A stretch of DNA of 64,000 nt, taken from an uncultured Christensenellaceae bacterium. Lineage in GTDB: Bacteria > Bacillota > Clostridia > Christensenellales > Borkfalkiaceae. This document shows, in pieces, positions 9,301-17,636 of this stretch. Both the position numbers and the translations under genes were made by a program. Location: assembly GCA_910588615.1 (NCBI GenBank), contig CAJUOI010000003.1, positions 1 to 64,000 of the forward strand. Reading direction: 5' to 3'. Each line of letters begins with the position of its first letter. The stretch's first letter is position 1. The notes under the pieces are model-generated. The model searched no databases. It worked only from the letters and a program-made list of their open reading frames with translations, and had not been told where the DNA came from.

Positions 9301-9458
9301 ACTTTCAAAGGCAACACGAAGTCCTCTTCCACAAGCGTGCCGTCCTGAGCCAACGCATAGTTCGCAAGAACCTTTCCGCCCTTGTTACAAGCCACGATGC
9401 CGAACAAGCACAAGGCAAACGTGAGAACGGATAAAAGCGTTATCCAGAATTTCTTCAT
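6318..9458 (-). CDS. Large secreted lipoprotein with Ig-like and OB-like segments
   Basis: A 1046-residue surface lipoprotein: signal peptide with lipobox IVAC (Cys24). After two Ig-like segments of the 'atrophied Ig' type there are two stretches that read like OB folds (about residues 215-310 and 350-450; patterns such as KMSGYVVAIG...VTLYMVDDD and KGDVVSVTGILGNFKGFQI). More Ig-like repeats follow, then a C-terminal beta-rich domain of a type often found beside secreted nucleases (TITVSAATGYKI). No catalytic motif is seen. It is the last gene of the importer/nuclease operon, 29 bases after the nuclease gene, so a role in binding DNA at the cell surface is inferred. OB and Ig calls are by eye. 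Confidence 0.65.
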   Translation of the reverse strand: MKKFWITLLSVLTFALCLFGIVACNKGGKVLANYALAQDGTLVEEDFVLPLKVSDKEVIWTSDNEEAIAVEKRAEDYLAKVILGDETTNVKLTVACGKEMKEFNVTVAALDVSMFVKKFTFAQDKATVYEDFELPTSYTINGKTATIDWAVERDEDKNYIRIEKEDAKVICRVKQSSLNPVVKLFATFSYNGKTQVPNYDVTVSFEREHQEEVDYWYYNTGVSIKMSGYVVAIGTAYSESYGNVTLYMVDDDFCAGYYLYRVKADKENGAKLKAGVHVTVTGTTNTNYNGLVETNAGGTLVVDENPKDKEGNALPATIDVSKSVYAIDNDLLAGTPEALYHTSRLVSLTNWVVDSVESKAPTAGNTATMFTLKKGNVKVAVGVSKYMEGVYATKAGDTTWEGLCALQSTVAKGDVVSVTGILGNFKGFQIMPMKAADVTVTKAADATDVDTSVAQMYTNVFNAIREVQSVFKSNGVTSFTDDANVCFKPNAGYTVVADKEFNVPTSYTRTDADASEKPVEIKYELLHDSDTVAIGTDKITVTVGVEDIASIKVTYTVKDGADVVYSTSTYHTLHSKNMTDEQVVANIRFNFELEQDSTAVDSVTLATGVAQYPGATISWALKEPVDGITLNGNKIEVVPSLTADRNVVLLATFSYGTVTSKPKEFDFKVIKIDPVETGTYKLALDQKKLGDNGKKLYYTGEFDGFYGAMSEDYYDAADVVVEEVTGGHTLKVGEKYLALVMSGSHVNIALLDEATNAVWKYDYSLKVFTFAINDDVYFLGTSGTYKTLSAQQLSTIATKYPSFIEKPVKKPDAEVVDAALVRVPATLPAITEAGETVLPVSKVSGATFSWALAEDTTVATLGGGKLTVATLPAANTEITLTLSVTCGEVTKTKTVKVTVKAEVVIPTDAITASVTIADYKTANNWTNDTKYTSLTVDTNVTVAVAGGSNSGKYYDSGSEWRTYQKENPTITVSAATGYKIAYVKITYNISNTGVLTNADKTVQYASEEYVAVNGASVTFSVGNTGTVTNGQVKITAIEVVYVADAV

Positions 9459-9487
9459 TGTTTTTTCTCCTGTTTTTATTTTTATAA

Positions 9488-10783
9488 TTATTTTTTCACG
9501 ATCCCGTCAACGTCGGCAATCGTCCATACGTTTTTGCCGCTGTCGAATTTGTACGCGTTTCCGCTGAATCGGTTGCCTACGGAAAGCTTCGGAGTATATC
9601 CCTCTGCCACCTTCGCTTCGAACGTGAACGATTCGGCGTCCGCATAGCCGTCTTTTTTGCATTTTCTTGCCGTGCCCTCTACCGTCATCACCGTGCCCTC
9701 CACCTTCACGGAGGTTACGGTAACGTCGGAGTAGAGCGTTGCGCCGTTGTTGCCCGTATAGCCTACGCCCGAATTGAACGTCCAATAATAGTCGTACTGT
9801 TTTACGTGCGTATTGTCGGGGCGGGGATACAGCGCGCTGTACACGGGACCCGCCACCTGATAATTGCCGTCGTGCTTTTGCACGGTGCCGATGATCTGGT
9901 ACAGATGCCCGATTTCCATTGCCGACGCGGGCGACGAATTGTAGCCCGTGTAAACGTTGATGGTATACGTTTTACCCGTTTCCGCGTCGTACTGTTCGGC
10001 AACGAAGGTGTGCGTGCCCGAATTTGCGACCGTAAGCGATTTGAGATACGCCGTAAAACGGATTTTGGAGCCGACTTGCAATTCTTCGTTGTAGAATGCC
10101 GACGGGTTATCGTTAAACTCCTTTACCGTGGTATCCACGGGGGCGGTACTGTACAGCGGGTCTTCCAGATCGGAATACAGGCGCAATTTGATTTTCTGCG
10201 CGAAATCGTTCGCCTTTTTAAAATACTCGTTATAAGGGTATGCGCTCGTGTTGATCCCTTTATTTTCCGAATAGCCGTTTTCCACGATTTCGAGGTTCAG
10301 ACACTTGAACTCGTTATAATCCGCCGTCTTATACCACACGTAGCCGAGATAACGGGTGCCGTAGCTGTCCTTCGAGGCGGGCGTCGTCGTCGCTTCCAAT
10401 ACGATCTCGGTCGCCTTGGAAAGCTGCTGCTCCACGAACAGGGACGCAGACTTGCCCCACTTTTCCACGCTGCCCGTGGATTCGGGCGTGTCGATACTGT
10501 AATAGCGGATATTCGCGGTGCCGCCGATGGGCGACGAGGTATCGTCGAGCTTGAACAGCGTCGTGTCGCCGTCGGTGAACTTGTCCACCGTCGCCGAACC
10601 GATCCCGTCCGTATAGAAGTTCTTCCCCGCGTAGGATTTTTCCAATTTCAGGGTCTTGGTAACGTCGTCGTAAAATTGCGTGTTGTCGGCGATCTTCGAA
10701 TTCTTACCGCAAGCCGAGAAACAAACGACGCCGCAACACACAACCGTTATGAGCGCACCTATTGTTCGTAGGATACTTTTCAT
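9488..10783 (-). CDS. Secreted SNase-like nuclease lipoprotein with OB-like tail
   Basis: A 431-residue lipoprotein (Cys25 in FSAC). Residues about 60-210 are a staphylococcal-nuclease domain: DGDTT (71-75), RYYSIDTPE (93-101; equivalent to Arg35 and Glu43 of the S. aureus enzyme) and YGTRYLGYV (141-149; Arg87 equivalent, with one inserted Thr). All catalytic positions are therefore filled. Residues about 215-430 contain at least one OB-like segment (GSKIRFTAYLKSL... GHLYQIIGTVQ), an arrangement known from nucleases such as YhcR. Expected product: surface cleavage of DNA or RNA to short oligonucleotides and 3'-nucleotides. It starts 15 bases after the ABC binding-protein gene, in the same operon. 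Confidence 0.85.
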   Translation of the reverse strand: MKSILRTIGALITVVCCGVVCFSACGKNSKIADNTQFYDDVTKTLKLEKSYAGKNFYTDGIGSATVDKFTDGDTTLFKLDDTSSPIGGTANIRYYSIDTPESTGSVEKWGKSASLFVEQQLSKATEIVLEATTTPASKDSYGTRYLGYVWYKTADYNEFKCLNLEIVENGYSENKGINTSAYPYNEYFKKANDFAQKIKLRLYSDLEDPLYSTAPVDTTVKEFNDNPSAFYNEELQVGSKIRFTAYLKSLTVANSGTHTFVAEQYDAETGKTYTINVYTGYNSSPASAMEIGHLYQIIGTVQKHDGNYQVAGPVYSALYPRPDNTHVKQYDYYWTFNSGVGYTGNNGATLYSDVTVTSVKVEGTVMTVEGTARKCKKDGYADAESFTFEAKVAEGYTPKLSVGNRFSGNAYKFDSGKNVWTIADVDGIVKK

Positions 10784-10798
10784 TTACGCCACCGTAAA

Positions 10799-12229
10799 TT
10801 ATTTTCCGCCGCAGTTCTTGTACGCGTCGCTCAACGCCGCGTCCGCATTCTTTTCGCCGCGCATTACGTAGTACAGCGCGTTACCGACCTGCGTACGTGC
10901 GGTGGAAGAACCGACGAATGCGGGAGAAGTGAAGAAACGGTCGTTCAGATCCTTTGCGGCTTTGCACGCCATAGCCGTCATACCGTTGCCTTCCATGTGC
11001 TTTTGGTAAGCGGGAATGTCGTATACGGAGTTGCGGCTGGGGTTGTAACCCGCTGCGATCGAGAACTGTGCCTGGAAGGTGGGATCGAGCAATTCCTTAA
11101 TGAAGAGGAAGGTCATCTTCGCCTTTTCGTCCGCGTTGGAAACGCCGTTGCCCGCGTTGAACATAACAAGCGAGGGACCCTGCGAAATGACGGAGTTGTC
11201 GATCGTGCCGTCAGCTTTCCTCGTGCCGGGGATGGGCGCGATTGCCGCCTTGAACAGATTGGACGACTGGTGCGAAGCGCCGCCCGAGGAACCGATACAG
11301 TAGACGATGCCGCCCGCCCCGTTTTCAATGCCCTTGGTGAACAGAGCCGAGGTGTACGCCTTGTAGTCCTGCTGGGTCGTCAGATAACCGTTCTTATAGT
11401 AGCCGTTCAGGCTGTTGAGCCACGTTTTCAAGTCCTCGTTGTTCGAGTTGAACTGGAAGTGGTTGCCCTGTGCCGACGTGTAACCCCAACCGTTCTGCTC
11501 GCACATCGTGATAAACCAGTTGGCTTCGGAGTCGTAGCCGAGAACGGTCGCCTTCGGATAAAACTCTTTGATCGTCGGAGCCTGCGCCCACAGCTCGTCC
11601 CACGTTTCGGGAACCTTCAATCCGAGCTTTTTCAGCGCGTCCGCGTTGTAATACAACAGCTCCGTAGACTTAACGAAGGGAAGCGTGAGCATGGAATCGT
11701 CGGTATAGCCGAAGCTCTCGTAATCGCTAAAATTGGTGGCTTTCCCCTCTTCGTAGTAACCGGAGATGAAGTCTTCAAGCTCTTCCGTGGAATAACCTAC
11801 CGTGTATTCCGCCGCGATTTGCTCGCCCGTCTGCGCGTCGATACCGACGCCCGTAACCGTTTCGGTGGACTCGATGAGCGACTTCATGTCGATAACCTGC
11901 TCCGTGGAGAGGTACTGCGCCACGTGGTCGGCGTAGCAATAGGCAAGATCGGGCTGTTGGTCTGCCTGCAAATCGGAAACCACCTTCTCCTTCACCTCGT
12001 CGTAGCCGCCCGGCTGCGTGTGGTAGACCTTCCATCCGGGGTACTTCGCCTCGAAGTTTTGAATCGCCACCGCCGTCTGCTGTACAAGCGCGTCTCCCTG
12101 CGACGAATAGAACACAATCGTGTGTTCATAGTCCGAAATGCCGCCGTCCCGACCGCACCCTGCAAGCAGTACCGATGCGCAGGACAACGCCATTGCCGCA
12201 CTCAAAGTAAGTGAAACAACTTTTTTCAT
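10799..12229 (-). CDS. ABC transporter substrate-binding lipoprotein (CUT1/UgpB-like)
   Basis: A 476-residue lipoprotein (LLAGC, Cys25) of the family 1 extracellular solute-binding fold. It shows the usual PDLAYCYADHVAQYL and VPETWDELW motifs of the sugar/glycerol-phosphate (MalE/UgpB) class. Family members bind oligosaccharides or phosphorylated glycerol compounds. Here the gene sits between its two permeases and a secreted nuclease, so nucleosides, nucleotides or short oligonucleotides are possible ligands; this is inference. The ATG is preceded by a purine-rich site (AAGGAGA). It lies 71 bases after the permease gene, with a small GC hairpin in the gap. Confidence 0.85.
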   Translation of the reverse strand: MKKVVSLTLSAAMALSCASVLLAGCGRDGGISDYEHTIVFYSSQGDALVQQTAVAIQNFEAKYPGWKVYHTQPGGYDEVKEKVVSDLQADQQPDLAYCYADHVAQYLSTEQVIDMKSLIESTETVTGVGIDAQTGEQIAAEYTVGYSTEELEDFISGYYEEGKATNFSDYESFGYTDDSMLTLPFVKSTELLYYNADALKKLGLKVPETWDELWAQAPTIKEFYPKATVLGYDSEANWFITMCEQNGWGYTSAQGNHFQFNSNNEDLKTWLNSLNGYYKNGYLTTQQDYKAYTSALFTKGIENGAGGIVYCIGSSGGASHQSSNLFKAAIAPIPGTRKADGTIDNSVISQGPSLVMFNAGNGVSNADEKAKMTFLFIKELLDPTFQAQFSIAAGYNPSRNSVYDIPAYQKHMEGNGMTAMACKAAKDLNDRFFTSPAFVGSSTARTQVGNALYYVMRGEKNADAALSDAYKNCGGK

Positions 12230-12300
12230 TAGAATATCTCCTTCTTATTTTTATCGATTCAAAACTTCGTCCGTCGCCGTAAAGCGGCGCCAAAGACGCA

Positions 12301-13368
12301 TTAACCCTTCGTACCGCTCTTGGACACGCCGTGCATGATATACTTGCGGCAGAAGATGAAGAGAATGAACAGCGGCAGCGAAACCAGACAGACCGCAGCC
12401 ATTTTCAGCGTGGTCAACGGCTCCGAAGTGCCGTAGAACCCGTCGTACAGCACGCCGCCCCGATCGACGAAGCCCCCCGTTACCCAGTTGGTGATCATCT
12501 GCCAGTTCGCGTCGTTCACCAAGCGGGGCCAGATATAGGAGTTCCAGGTGCCGATAAATTTGAGCAGCGTAATGGAAATGAGCGTAGGCGCCGTTAATGG
12601 TATCATGATCTTGATCAGGAATCCCATGTCCGACAGACCGTCGACCTTCGCCGCCTGATACAGCGAATTGGGAATCTGCTTGAAGTTGTTCCTGAGCAGA
12701 TAGATGTAGTACACGCTTACAAGGAAAGGAAGAATGAGTACCGTAAAGGAGTTTTTCCACTGCCAGTCGGAAACGGTAAGATAGTTGGTGATCGTGTACA
12801 TTTCGCCGGGGATCATCATCGTCGCCATCATCAGCGAAAACAGAACCCCCTTGCCCTTGAACTTCATTCTTGCGAGGGCGTACGCCGTGATGATCGTAAC
12901 GATAACGCCGATGACCGTGGACAGCACGCCCACCGTCAGCGTATTGACGAGAATCTGCCAGAACGACCCGTTCGAACCGGACGACTGATTTAATACCGCC
13001 GCATAGTTTGCCCATTTGAACGCGTGCGGGAAGAAAGTGGGTGTGGACTGACGGTATTCCATTTCCGTCTTTACGGACGATATGATCATCCAATAAAAGG
13101 GAAGAAAAGCAAGCACCGCGCACACCGTCAAAAACAAATAAACGAAAATGTTTTTAAAGATATGCAGAATTGTCTGCCGCTTGCGCTCCTGTTCGATATT
13201 TACGTTGAACCCCTGACGGTTGAAAATCGCGGCGTCGGAGCCCACGGCGGATACCGTCTGGTCGGTTACGGAATCCTTTGCACTGACAACGGTTTTTTCT
13301 TCCGCGGACGGCACGGCAGAGCTTTGAAGCTCGGCGGATTCTTCAATTTTTTCTGTTTCCTTAGCCAT
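12301..13368 (-). CDS. ABC transporter permease, MalG type
   Basis: A 355-residue inner-membrane permease with six predicted transmembrane segments starting about residue 75 and a standard coupling loop (EAA motif: YQAAKVDGLSDMGFLIKIMIPL). The first 70 residues are an unusual hydrophilic cytoplasmic extension rich in Glu, Ser and Ala (including SSAVPSAEEKTVVS). It follows the MalF-type gene by 12 bases and should pair with it and with the ATPase. Confidence 0.9.
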   Translation of the reverse strand: MAKETEKIEESAELQSSAVPSAEEKTVVSAKDSVTDQTVSAVGSDAAIFNRQGFNVNIEQERKRQTILHIFKNIFVYLFLTVCAVLAFLPFYWMIISSVKTEMEYRQSTPTFFPHAFKWANYAAVLNQSSGSNGSFWQILVNTLTVGVLSTVIGVIVTIITAYALARMKFKGKGVLFSLMMATMMIPGEMYTITNYLTVSDWQWKNSFTVLILPFLVSVYYIYLLRNNFKQIPNSLYQAAKVDGLSDMGFLIKIMIPLTAPTLISITLLKFIGTWNSYIWPRLVNDANWQMITNWVTGGFVDRGGVLYDGFYGTSEPLTTLKMAAVCLVSLPLFILFIFCRKYIMHGVSKSGTKG

Positions 13369-13380
13369 GCTTCCCCTCTC

Positions 13381-14631
13381 TTACGTATAAGTTACCCGTT
13401 TTCGGCTGATGAGGTTGCTAATTCCCGTAATTGCCATGATAACCAGGAACAGTAACAGCGAGCCTGCAAACGCGTATCCCGTTTGTCCTTTGTCGATATA
13501 TTGGTAGATATAGCCGACCATCGTGCCCATGTTGTAGTCCATGCCCATCTGTGGACCAAACAGACCGACAATCGCCGAGTACTGCTTCATGCCGCCCATG
13601 ATGCCCGTGATAAAGAGATAGGACAGCATCGGCGAAATCAAAGGTGCGGTAATCTTCCAGAGAATTTTGCTGCGGGATGCGCCATCGATGCGCGCCGCGT
13701 CGTAATACTGCTTGTTGACGCTTTGCAGCGCGCTGAACAGAATGAGAATTTTAAACGGCAGCCCCGACCACACTTCGTAAATGATTACAGCCAGATAGCT
13801 CGCCCAATAGAATTTTACCGTTCCGCTGCCCCAGGCGTGCATATTCGGATTCAACCAATCGACGGGCGGAATTTTAAACCAGCCGAGGATATCGTTGATC
13901 AAACCGAGGTTTGCGACCCCCTCGTTGATCTCCGTCCTCGTGCCGATGATCTGGAAAAAGGTTGCGAATACGGCGCCCATTGCAAGCGCGTTGGTCAAAT
14001 ACGGAAGGAACAAAATCGTCTGATACGCCTTCTGCACTCTTTTAATGGAATTGAGCGCGACGGCGATCAGCAGCGCGAGCAGAATGGACACGGGTACGGA
14101 GATCATCGTAATCGTAAACGTGTTCAAAAGGCACTGCAAGAAATTTGCGCCGCCCATACCGGTATCGCCTTTTAACACTCTGACGAAGTTTTCAAACCCC
14201 CATCCGTCGTAAGGATGGCGCTTGTTCATGGGCGTATAATTTTCCATGAACGCGCGCACGAACGCGTTGCCGATGGGATACAGCGTGAAAATACAGAGCA
14301 AGATCACGGCAGGCAGCACGAACAACCAGCCCGACTGCGAACGGCAGAAACGGAAAAAACGCTCCTTCTTCGTCAGATTATAGTTGGGCAGAATGGTCCT
14401 CATGCCGTCGGGTCCGACTTCTTCTTCTGCAAGCTTCTTCTTAACGAACCACCCCTTGACCGTGCGCCCCGCACCGACAAACCAATCCCTGACCTTATGC
14501 CACGACTTAACGAAGGCGTTCTTTATCTTTTGTCCCGCCGAAGGCTTCGTATCTTTGCGCCCGGCTTCCGCGCCGTTTTCCGCGGGCTCGAGCTTTTCGG
14601 CTTCTTCGGTTCCGTGTTTCTTCTTCGCCAT
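13381..14631 (-). CDS. ABC transporter permease, MalF type
   Basis: A 416-residue permease. The transmembrane core begins about residue 110 (GWLFVLPAVILLCIF), with an EAA loop at YYDAARIDGASRSKILWKI. As in its partner, the N-terminus has a long charged extension (about 110 residues, Lys/Glu-rich, with an amphipathic Trp/Phe/Lys stretch at about 40-65), longer than usual for the family. The start codon overlaps the ATPase stop by one base (TAATG), indicating translational coupling. Confidence 0.9.
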   Translation of the reverse strand: MAKKKHGTEEAEKLEPAENGAEAGRKDTKPSAGQKIKNAFVKSWHKVRDWFVGAGRTVKGWFVKKKLAEEEVGPDGMRTILPNYNLTKKERFFRFCRSQSGWLFVLPAVILLCIFTLYPIGNAFVRAFMENYTPMNKRHPYDGWGFENFVRVLKGDTGMGGANFLQCLLNTFTITMISVPVSILLALLIAVALNSIKRVQKAYQTILFLPYLTNALAMGAVFATFFQIIGTRTEINEGVANLGLINDILGWFKIPPVDWLNPNMHAWGSGTVKFYWASYLAVIIYEVWSGLPFKILILFSALQSVNKQYYDAARIDGASRSKILWKITAPLISPMLSYLFITGIMGGMKQYSAIVGLFGPQMGMDYNMGTMVGYIYQYIDKGQTGYAFAGSLLLFLVIMAITGISNLISRKRVTYT

Positions 14632-15701
14632 TAGAGTATCCTCTCTTCGTTCGCGTTAAACAAAAAGACTTTATTGGGCTTTACGTTGAACTTCATCACG
14701 CCCGAATCCGCGGGAAGCTTGACGTCCGAGTCGATAATCGAACGGACGGTGGGCTTGGTGGATGAGGTATGGCGGGAAACGACCGACTTGTCCCTGCCCA
14801 TGACCTCGATATGGTCTACGTCCAGCGTAAGTGCGCCTTCGGGGTCGTAGATAAACCCTTCGGGACGGATCCCGACGAAAATTTCCTGATCTTCGAGCTC
14901 GACCGCGCGAATCGCTTCGTCGCCGATATACGCCTGTCCGTTCTCGATCCTGCCCTTGAAGATATTGATGGGCGGCGTGCCGAGAAAGTTGGCGACGAAC
15001 AGATTGGCGGGGTCGTCGTAAATCGCCTGCGGCTCGCCGATTTGCTGAACGAAGCCGAGCTTCATAACGACCATGATGTCGCAGATAGACATCGCCTCCT
15101 CCTGATCGTGCGTAACGAACACCGTCGTAATGCCGGTTTCGCGCTGGATACGCTTGATTTCTTCGCGCGTCTGCAATCTGAGGCGGGCGTCGAGATTGGA
15201 CAAAGGTTCGTCTAATAAAAGAACGTTGGGCATCTTGACGAGTGCACGAGCGATTGCCACGCGCTGCTGCTGTCCGCCCGAAAGTTCGGAAGGCTTGCGC
15301 GCCAGCAAATCCTCAATCTGCACGAGCCGAGCTGCATCCAACGCCTTAGCTTTTGCTTCTATTTTGGGGATTCTCATATTGGTGAGCGGAAACATAATGT
15401 TCTGCTCGACCGTCATATGGGGATATAGCGAATAATTCTGAAATACGAGCCCGATACCCCTCCGTTCGGGGGCAAGCGTCGTTACGTCCTGTTCGTCGAA
15501 GAGAATCTGACCCGACGTGGGAGATTCCAGACCGGACAGCATGAACAGCGTCGTCGACTTCCCGCAACCCGAGGGACCAAGAAGTCCGATGAGCTTGCCG
15601 GAAGGAATTTCGATGTTCATGTCGTTTACGGCAATGACGGGCGCGCCCTTCTTTACACGGCTGGGGAACGCCTTCGTCAAATGTCGGATTGAAATTTTCA
15701 T
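14631..15701 (-). CDS. ABC transporter ATPase (MsmX/UgpC type)
   Basis: A 356-residue CUT1 ATPase with Walker A GPSGCGKST (about 43-51), Q-loop FQNYSLYPHMT, signature LSGGQQQR, Walker B VLLLDEPLSNLD, switch His in VFVTHDQEEA, and a C-terminal TOBE-like regulatory domain. It is the only sugar-type ATPase in the window. The polysaccharide ABC operon at 34.9-38.6 kb has no ATPase, so this protein could energise that transporter as well, as MsmX does in Bacillus; this is inference. An ATG with GAGAGGAAAAA upstream follows a 123-base structured intercistronic region. Confidence 0.93.
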   Translation of the reverse strand: MKISIRHLTKAFPSRVKKGAPVIAVNDMNIEIPSGKLIGLLGPSGCGKSTTLFMLSGLESPTSGQILFDEQDVTTLAPERRGIGLVFQNYSLYPHMTVEQNIMFPLTNMRIPKIEAKAKALDAARLVQIEDLLARKPSELSGGQQQRVAIARALVKMPNVLLLDEPLSNLDARLRLQTREEIKRIQRETGITTVFVTHDQEEAMSICDIMVVMKLGFVQQIGEPQAIYDDPANLFVANFLGTPPINIFKGRIENGQAYIGDEAIRAVELEDQEIFVGIRPEGFIYDPEGALTLDVDHIEVMGRDKSVVSRHTSSTKPTVRSIIDSDVKLPADSGVMKFNVKPNKVFLFNANEERIL

Positions 15702-15734
15702 CGCGTTTTTCCTCTCGTCTTGTTAAATCTCTTT

Positions 15735-15820
15735 ATGTTAGCTGTCCGCTAACATACCGAATGGGCGCGCCCATTCGAATAAATTCAATATCCGAAACCT
15801 GTTTTCGGGCAATTTATTCG
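15735..15820 (-). repeat. Cluster of inverted repeats between operon genes
   Basis: Three hairpins lie back to back: ATGTTAGC/GCTAACAT (15735-15755), a perfect 20-base palindrome CGAATGGGCGCGCCCATTCG (15758-15777), and CGAATAAATT/AATTTATTCG (15776-15820) enclosing CCGAAA/TTTCGG. The last two share bases, so alternative pairings are possible. It sits between the membrane-protein gene and the ATPase gene within one operon and has no T-tract, so it is more likely an mRNA processing or stability element than a terminator. Confidence 0.75.
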
Positions 15821-15824
15821 GTCT

Positions 15825-17096
15825 TTACGCTTTCGCTTCGCCGTTTGCTTCGGGGAGGGCTTCGTTCACCGCCGTCTTTTCTTCGGAAGCCCCGCCGCGC
15901 GTACGCCGCAAAATCTTTACCGTAAACGTCTTGCGATACCCTTCGACCGGAAGCTCCTCCGGCAAATCCTGCGTGGCGTATTCGGTTTTATTCAAATCGA
16001 TCCACAGATTTACGTAGACCCCCGCTTTCACACGCTGCGTGGTTTGATAGTTTTCCTGTTTGATAAGAATAAAAGAAATTTCTTCGCCCTTCGCGTCCGT
16101 ATATCTGATCTGTACGCTCTCGGCGAAATCGTCAACTTCCGTAACGTCCAGCTCAAACGTAACCTGACAGTAATAATCGTTGCCGAACACCTCGCTCCGC
16201 TTGGGCGTTTTTTTCTGTTTGGGCTTGATTTTGCACACCTTGAACAAAAACCAGCGGAAGAAGCGCAGAATAAAACGGTGTCCCAACAAAAAGTCTGCAA
16301 TCACGTACACGCATACGAAGTACGCCACCACGACGATTGCGGCTTTCGTATCCGCCTTGCTGTTTGCCACGACGCCCGTCGTACTGATTTTATAGTTTTC
16401 GGATTTCGCAAGAAACGCTTCGTGCAACCGATCCAACTGCTCCGATTTCCAATCTCGGTTGTATTCCTCCACGAAATCGCGAACGTCGGCGAAAAACGGT
16501 TGGTCGTAATTCAGATCCAGCGTAACCGTCTGAAAAACCCGTCCGTCTTTATCGTAAAACGTCAGCTTCCTCAACGAAGGGAAGGTATCGCTACCGAAAT
16601 CGAAATAGAAAAACCGATTGGAGCGGAGGGTATTTATCGTATCCTTTTTTCCGTCGCCGTCCGAATCGACGTTCAGAATCTCTACGACGTGCTCCTTGCC
16701 CGCGCCGTCTTCCGCTACGAGACGCGTCCGGTTGTCCGTAGCCGAAGTTACGGCATAGTTCTCCGCGCCGTAAACGAACCCCGCGTAAGCCTCGTGTATC
16801 TTGGTTTCGCCCGCCGTTTCCTCGCCCTCGGCGTTCACCAGCGTCGCGGCGCAGAAAATGACGATCCCCCCGCCGCCTTCGAAATTCTGCTGAAATACCT
16901 CGCGGCTGTCGAAATATCCGCCGACGAGCTGCATCGCGCTGCTGTAATTTCCTTTTTTCAGCGACGATTCCATGGAGTTAAGGATCTCGCCGTAATCGGA
17001 ACCGAAGATATAGGGCAAAAACAGTGCCAGCAGAATGCCTATCGTAAACGTAAAAATATAATAGACGATTTTGGCGAAAAGCTTTCCGTTCCTCAT
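15825..17096 (-). CDS. Uncharacterised two-TM membrane protein of the importer operon
   Basis: A 423-residue protein of unknown family. A transmembrane helix at about 8-30 is followed by a roughly 220-residue outside domain containing a calcium-loop-like DSDGDGKKD, a second helix at about 252-273 (IVVVAYFVCVYVIADFLL), and a cytoplasmic tail that is basic at first (KIKPKQKKTPKRSE), then beta-rich, and ends in Ala/Glu-rich low complexity. It begins 3 bases after the small membrane protein gene and lies upstream of the ABC genes. A sensor or scaffold for the transporter is conceivable, but I do not recognise the family. Confidence 0.7.
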   Translation of the reverse strand: MRNGKLFAKIVYYIFTFTIGILLALFLPYIFGSDYGEILNSMESSLKKGNYSSAMQLVGGYFDSREVFQQNFEGGGGIVIFCAATLVNAEGEETAGETKIHEAYAGFVYGAENYAVTSATDNRTRLVAEDGAGKEHVVEILNVDSDGDGKKDTINTLRSNRFFYFDFGSDTFPSLRKLTFYDKDGRVFQTVTLDLNYDQPFFADVRDFVEEYNRDWKSEQLDRLHEAFLAKSENYKISTTGVVANSKADTKAAIVVVAYFVCVYVIADFLLGHRFILRFFRWFLFKVCKIKPKQKKTPKRSEVFGNDYYCQVTFELDVTEVDDFAESVQIRYTDAKGEEISFILIKQENYQTTQRVKAGVYVNLWIDLNKTEYATQDLPEELPVEGYRKTFTVKILRRTRGGASEEKTAVNEALPEANGEAKA

Positions 17097-17099
17097 GGA

Positions 17100-17447
17100 T
17101 CATTCGCCGTCGGGCGCTTCCGCAGTTTCCTCGGCTGCCCCCGCTTCGGGTTCGCCGTTCCCGCTCTGCGGTTCGGCGTTCTCGTCCCCCGCTTCCGCGC
17201 CCTCTTGCTTTTCGCCTTCCTCTTGCGCCGCTTCGGCAGCACGCGCATTTTGAAGATTCGATTTGAACGACGCTTCGCGTTTCTGTAAATTTTCCCTCTG
17301 TTCGCGGTAAAATTTCTTATTGAACACGGGGATCAAAAAATATACCGCCACGATCAGCGCGACGATCGCCGCGCAGATGATAAAAAATGCGATATCCACG
17401 TCCTTGAGTTTGTTTAAAGCGCACACCGCGCTCCTCATGCCCGACAT
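17100..17447 (-). CDS. Small single-TM protein with acidic tail
   Basis: A 115-residue protein: one strong transmembrane helix (about 19-42, FFIICAAIVALIVAVYFLI), a short basic/coiled segment (REQRENLQKREASFKSNLQ) and a roughly 45-residue Glu/Ala/Gly-rich acidic tail. The start ATG has GGAG seven bases upstream. It is the first gene after a consensus promoter and is followed at once by the two-TM protein. Function unknown; it probably works with the ABC importer. Confidence 0.65.
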   Translation of the reverse strand: MSGMRSAVCALNKLKDVDIAFFIICAAIVALIVAVYFLIPVFNKKFYREQRENLQKREASFKSNLQNARAAEAAQEEGEKQEGAEAGDENAEPQSGNGEPEAGAAEETAEAPDGE

Positions 17448-17529
17448 ATGTAATCTCCGTATTTACCGTTAGTTACTGTAAACCGTTTGCCACGGGCAAA
17501 AACAGCCGCCCGCTTTTTTCCTATTCACG

Positions 17530-17558
17530 ATTATATCACACCGCAACCAAGAAAGCAA
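17530..17558 (-). promoter_or_regulatory. Promoter of the importer/SNase operon
   Basis: On the minus strand TTGCTT (17553-17558), 17-base spacer, TATAAT (17530-17535). It gives a leader of about 75 bases before the ATG at 17447. Confidence 0.75.
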
Positions 17559-17636
17559 CACTTTCACGAAAAAAAACTTGCGCAAAAATGGAATAAGTTT
17601 TTCCATATTTTTCCCCGATCGGGGCAAATGCCGATT

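Noticed and set aside
7224..9434. Two long plus-strand open frames opposite the 1046-residue lipoprotein
   Set aside because: Arg/His/Val-rich antisense frames; the minus-strand lipoprotein has a signal peptide, ribosome site and terminator.
17613..17624. CCCCGATCGGGG palindrome as terminator of the deo operon
   Set aside because: Only a 4-bp stem with GATC loop and followed by A-run, not T-run, on the minus strand.
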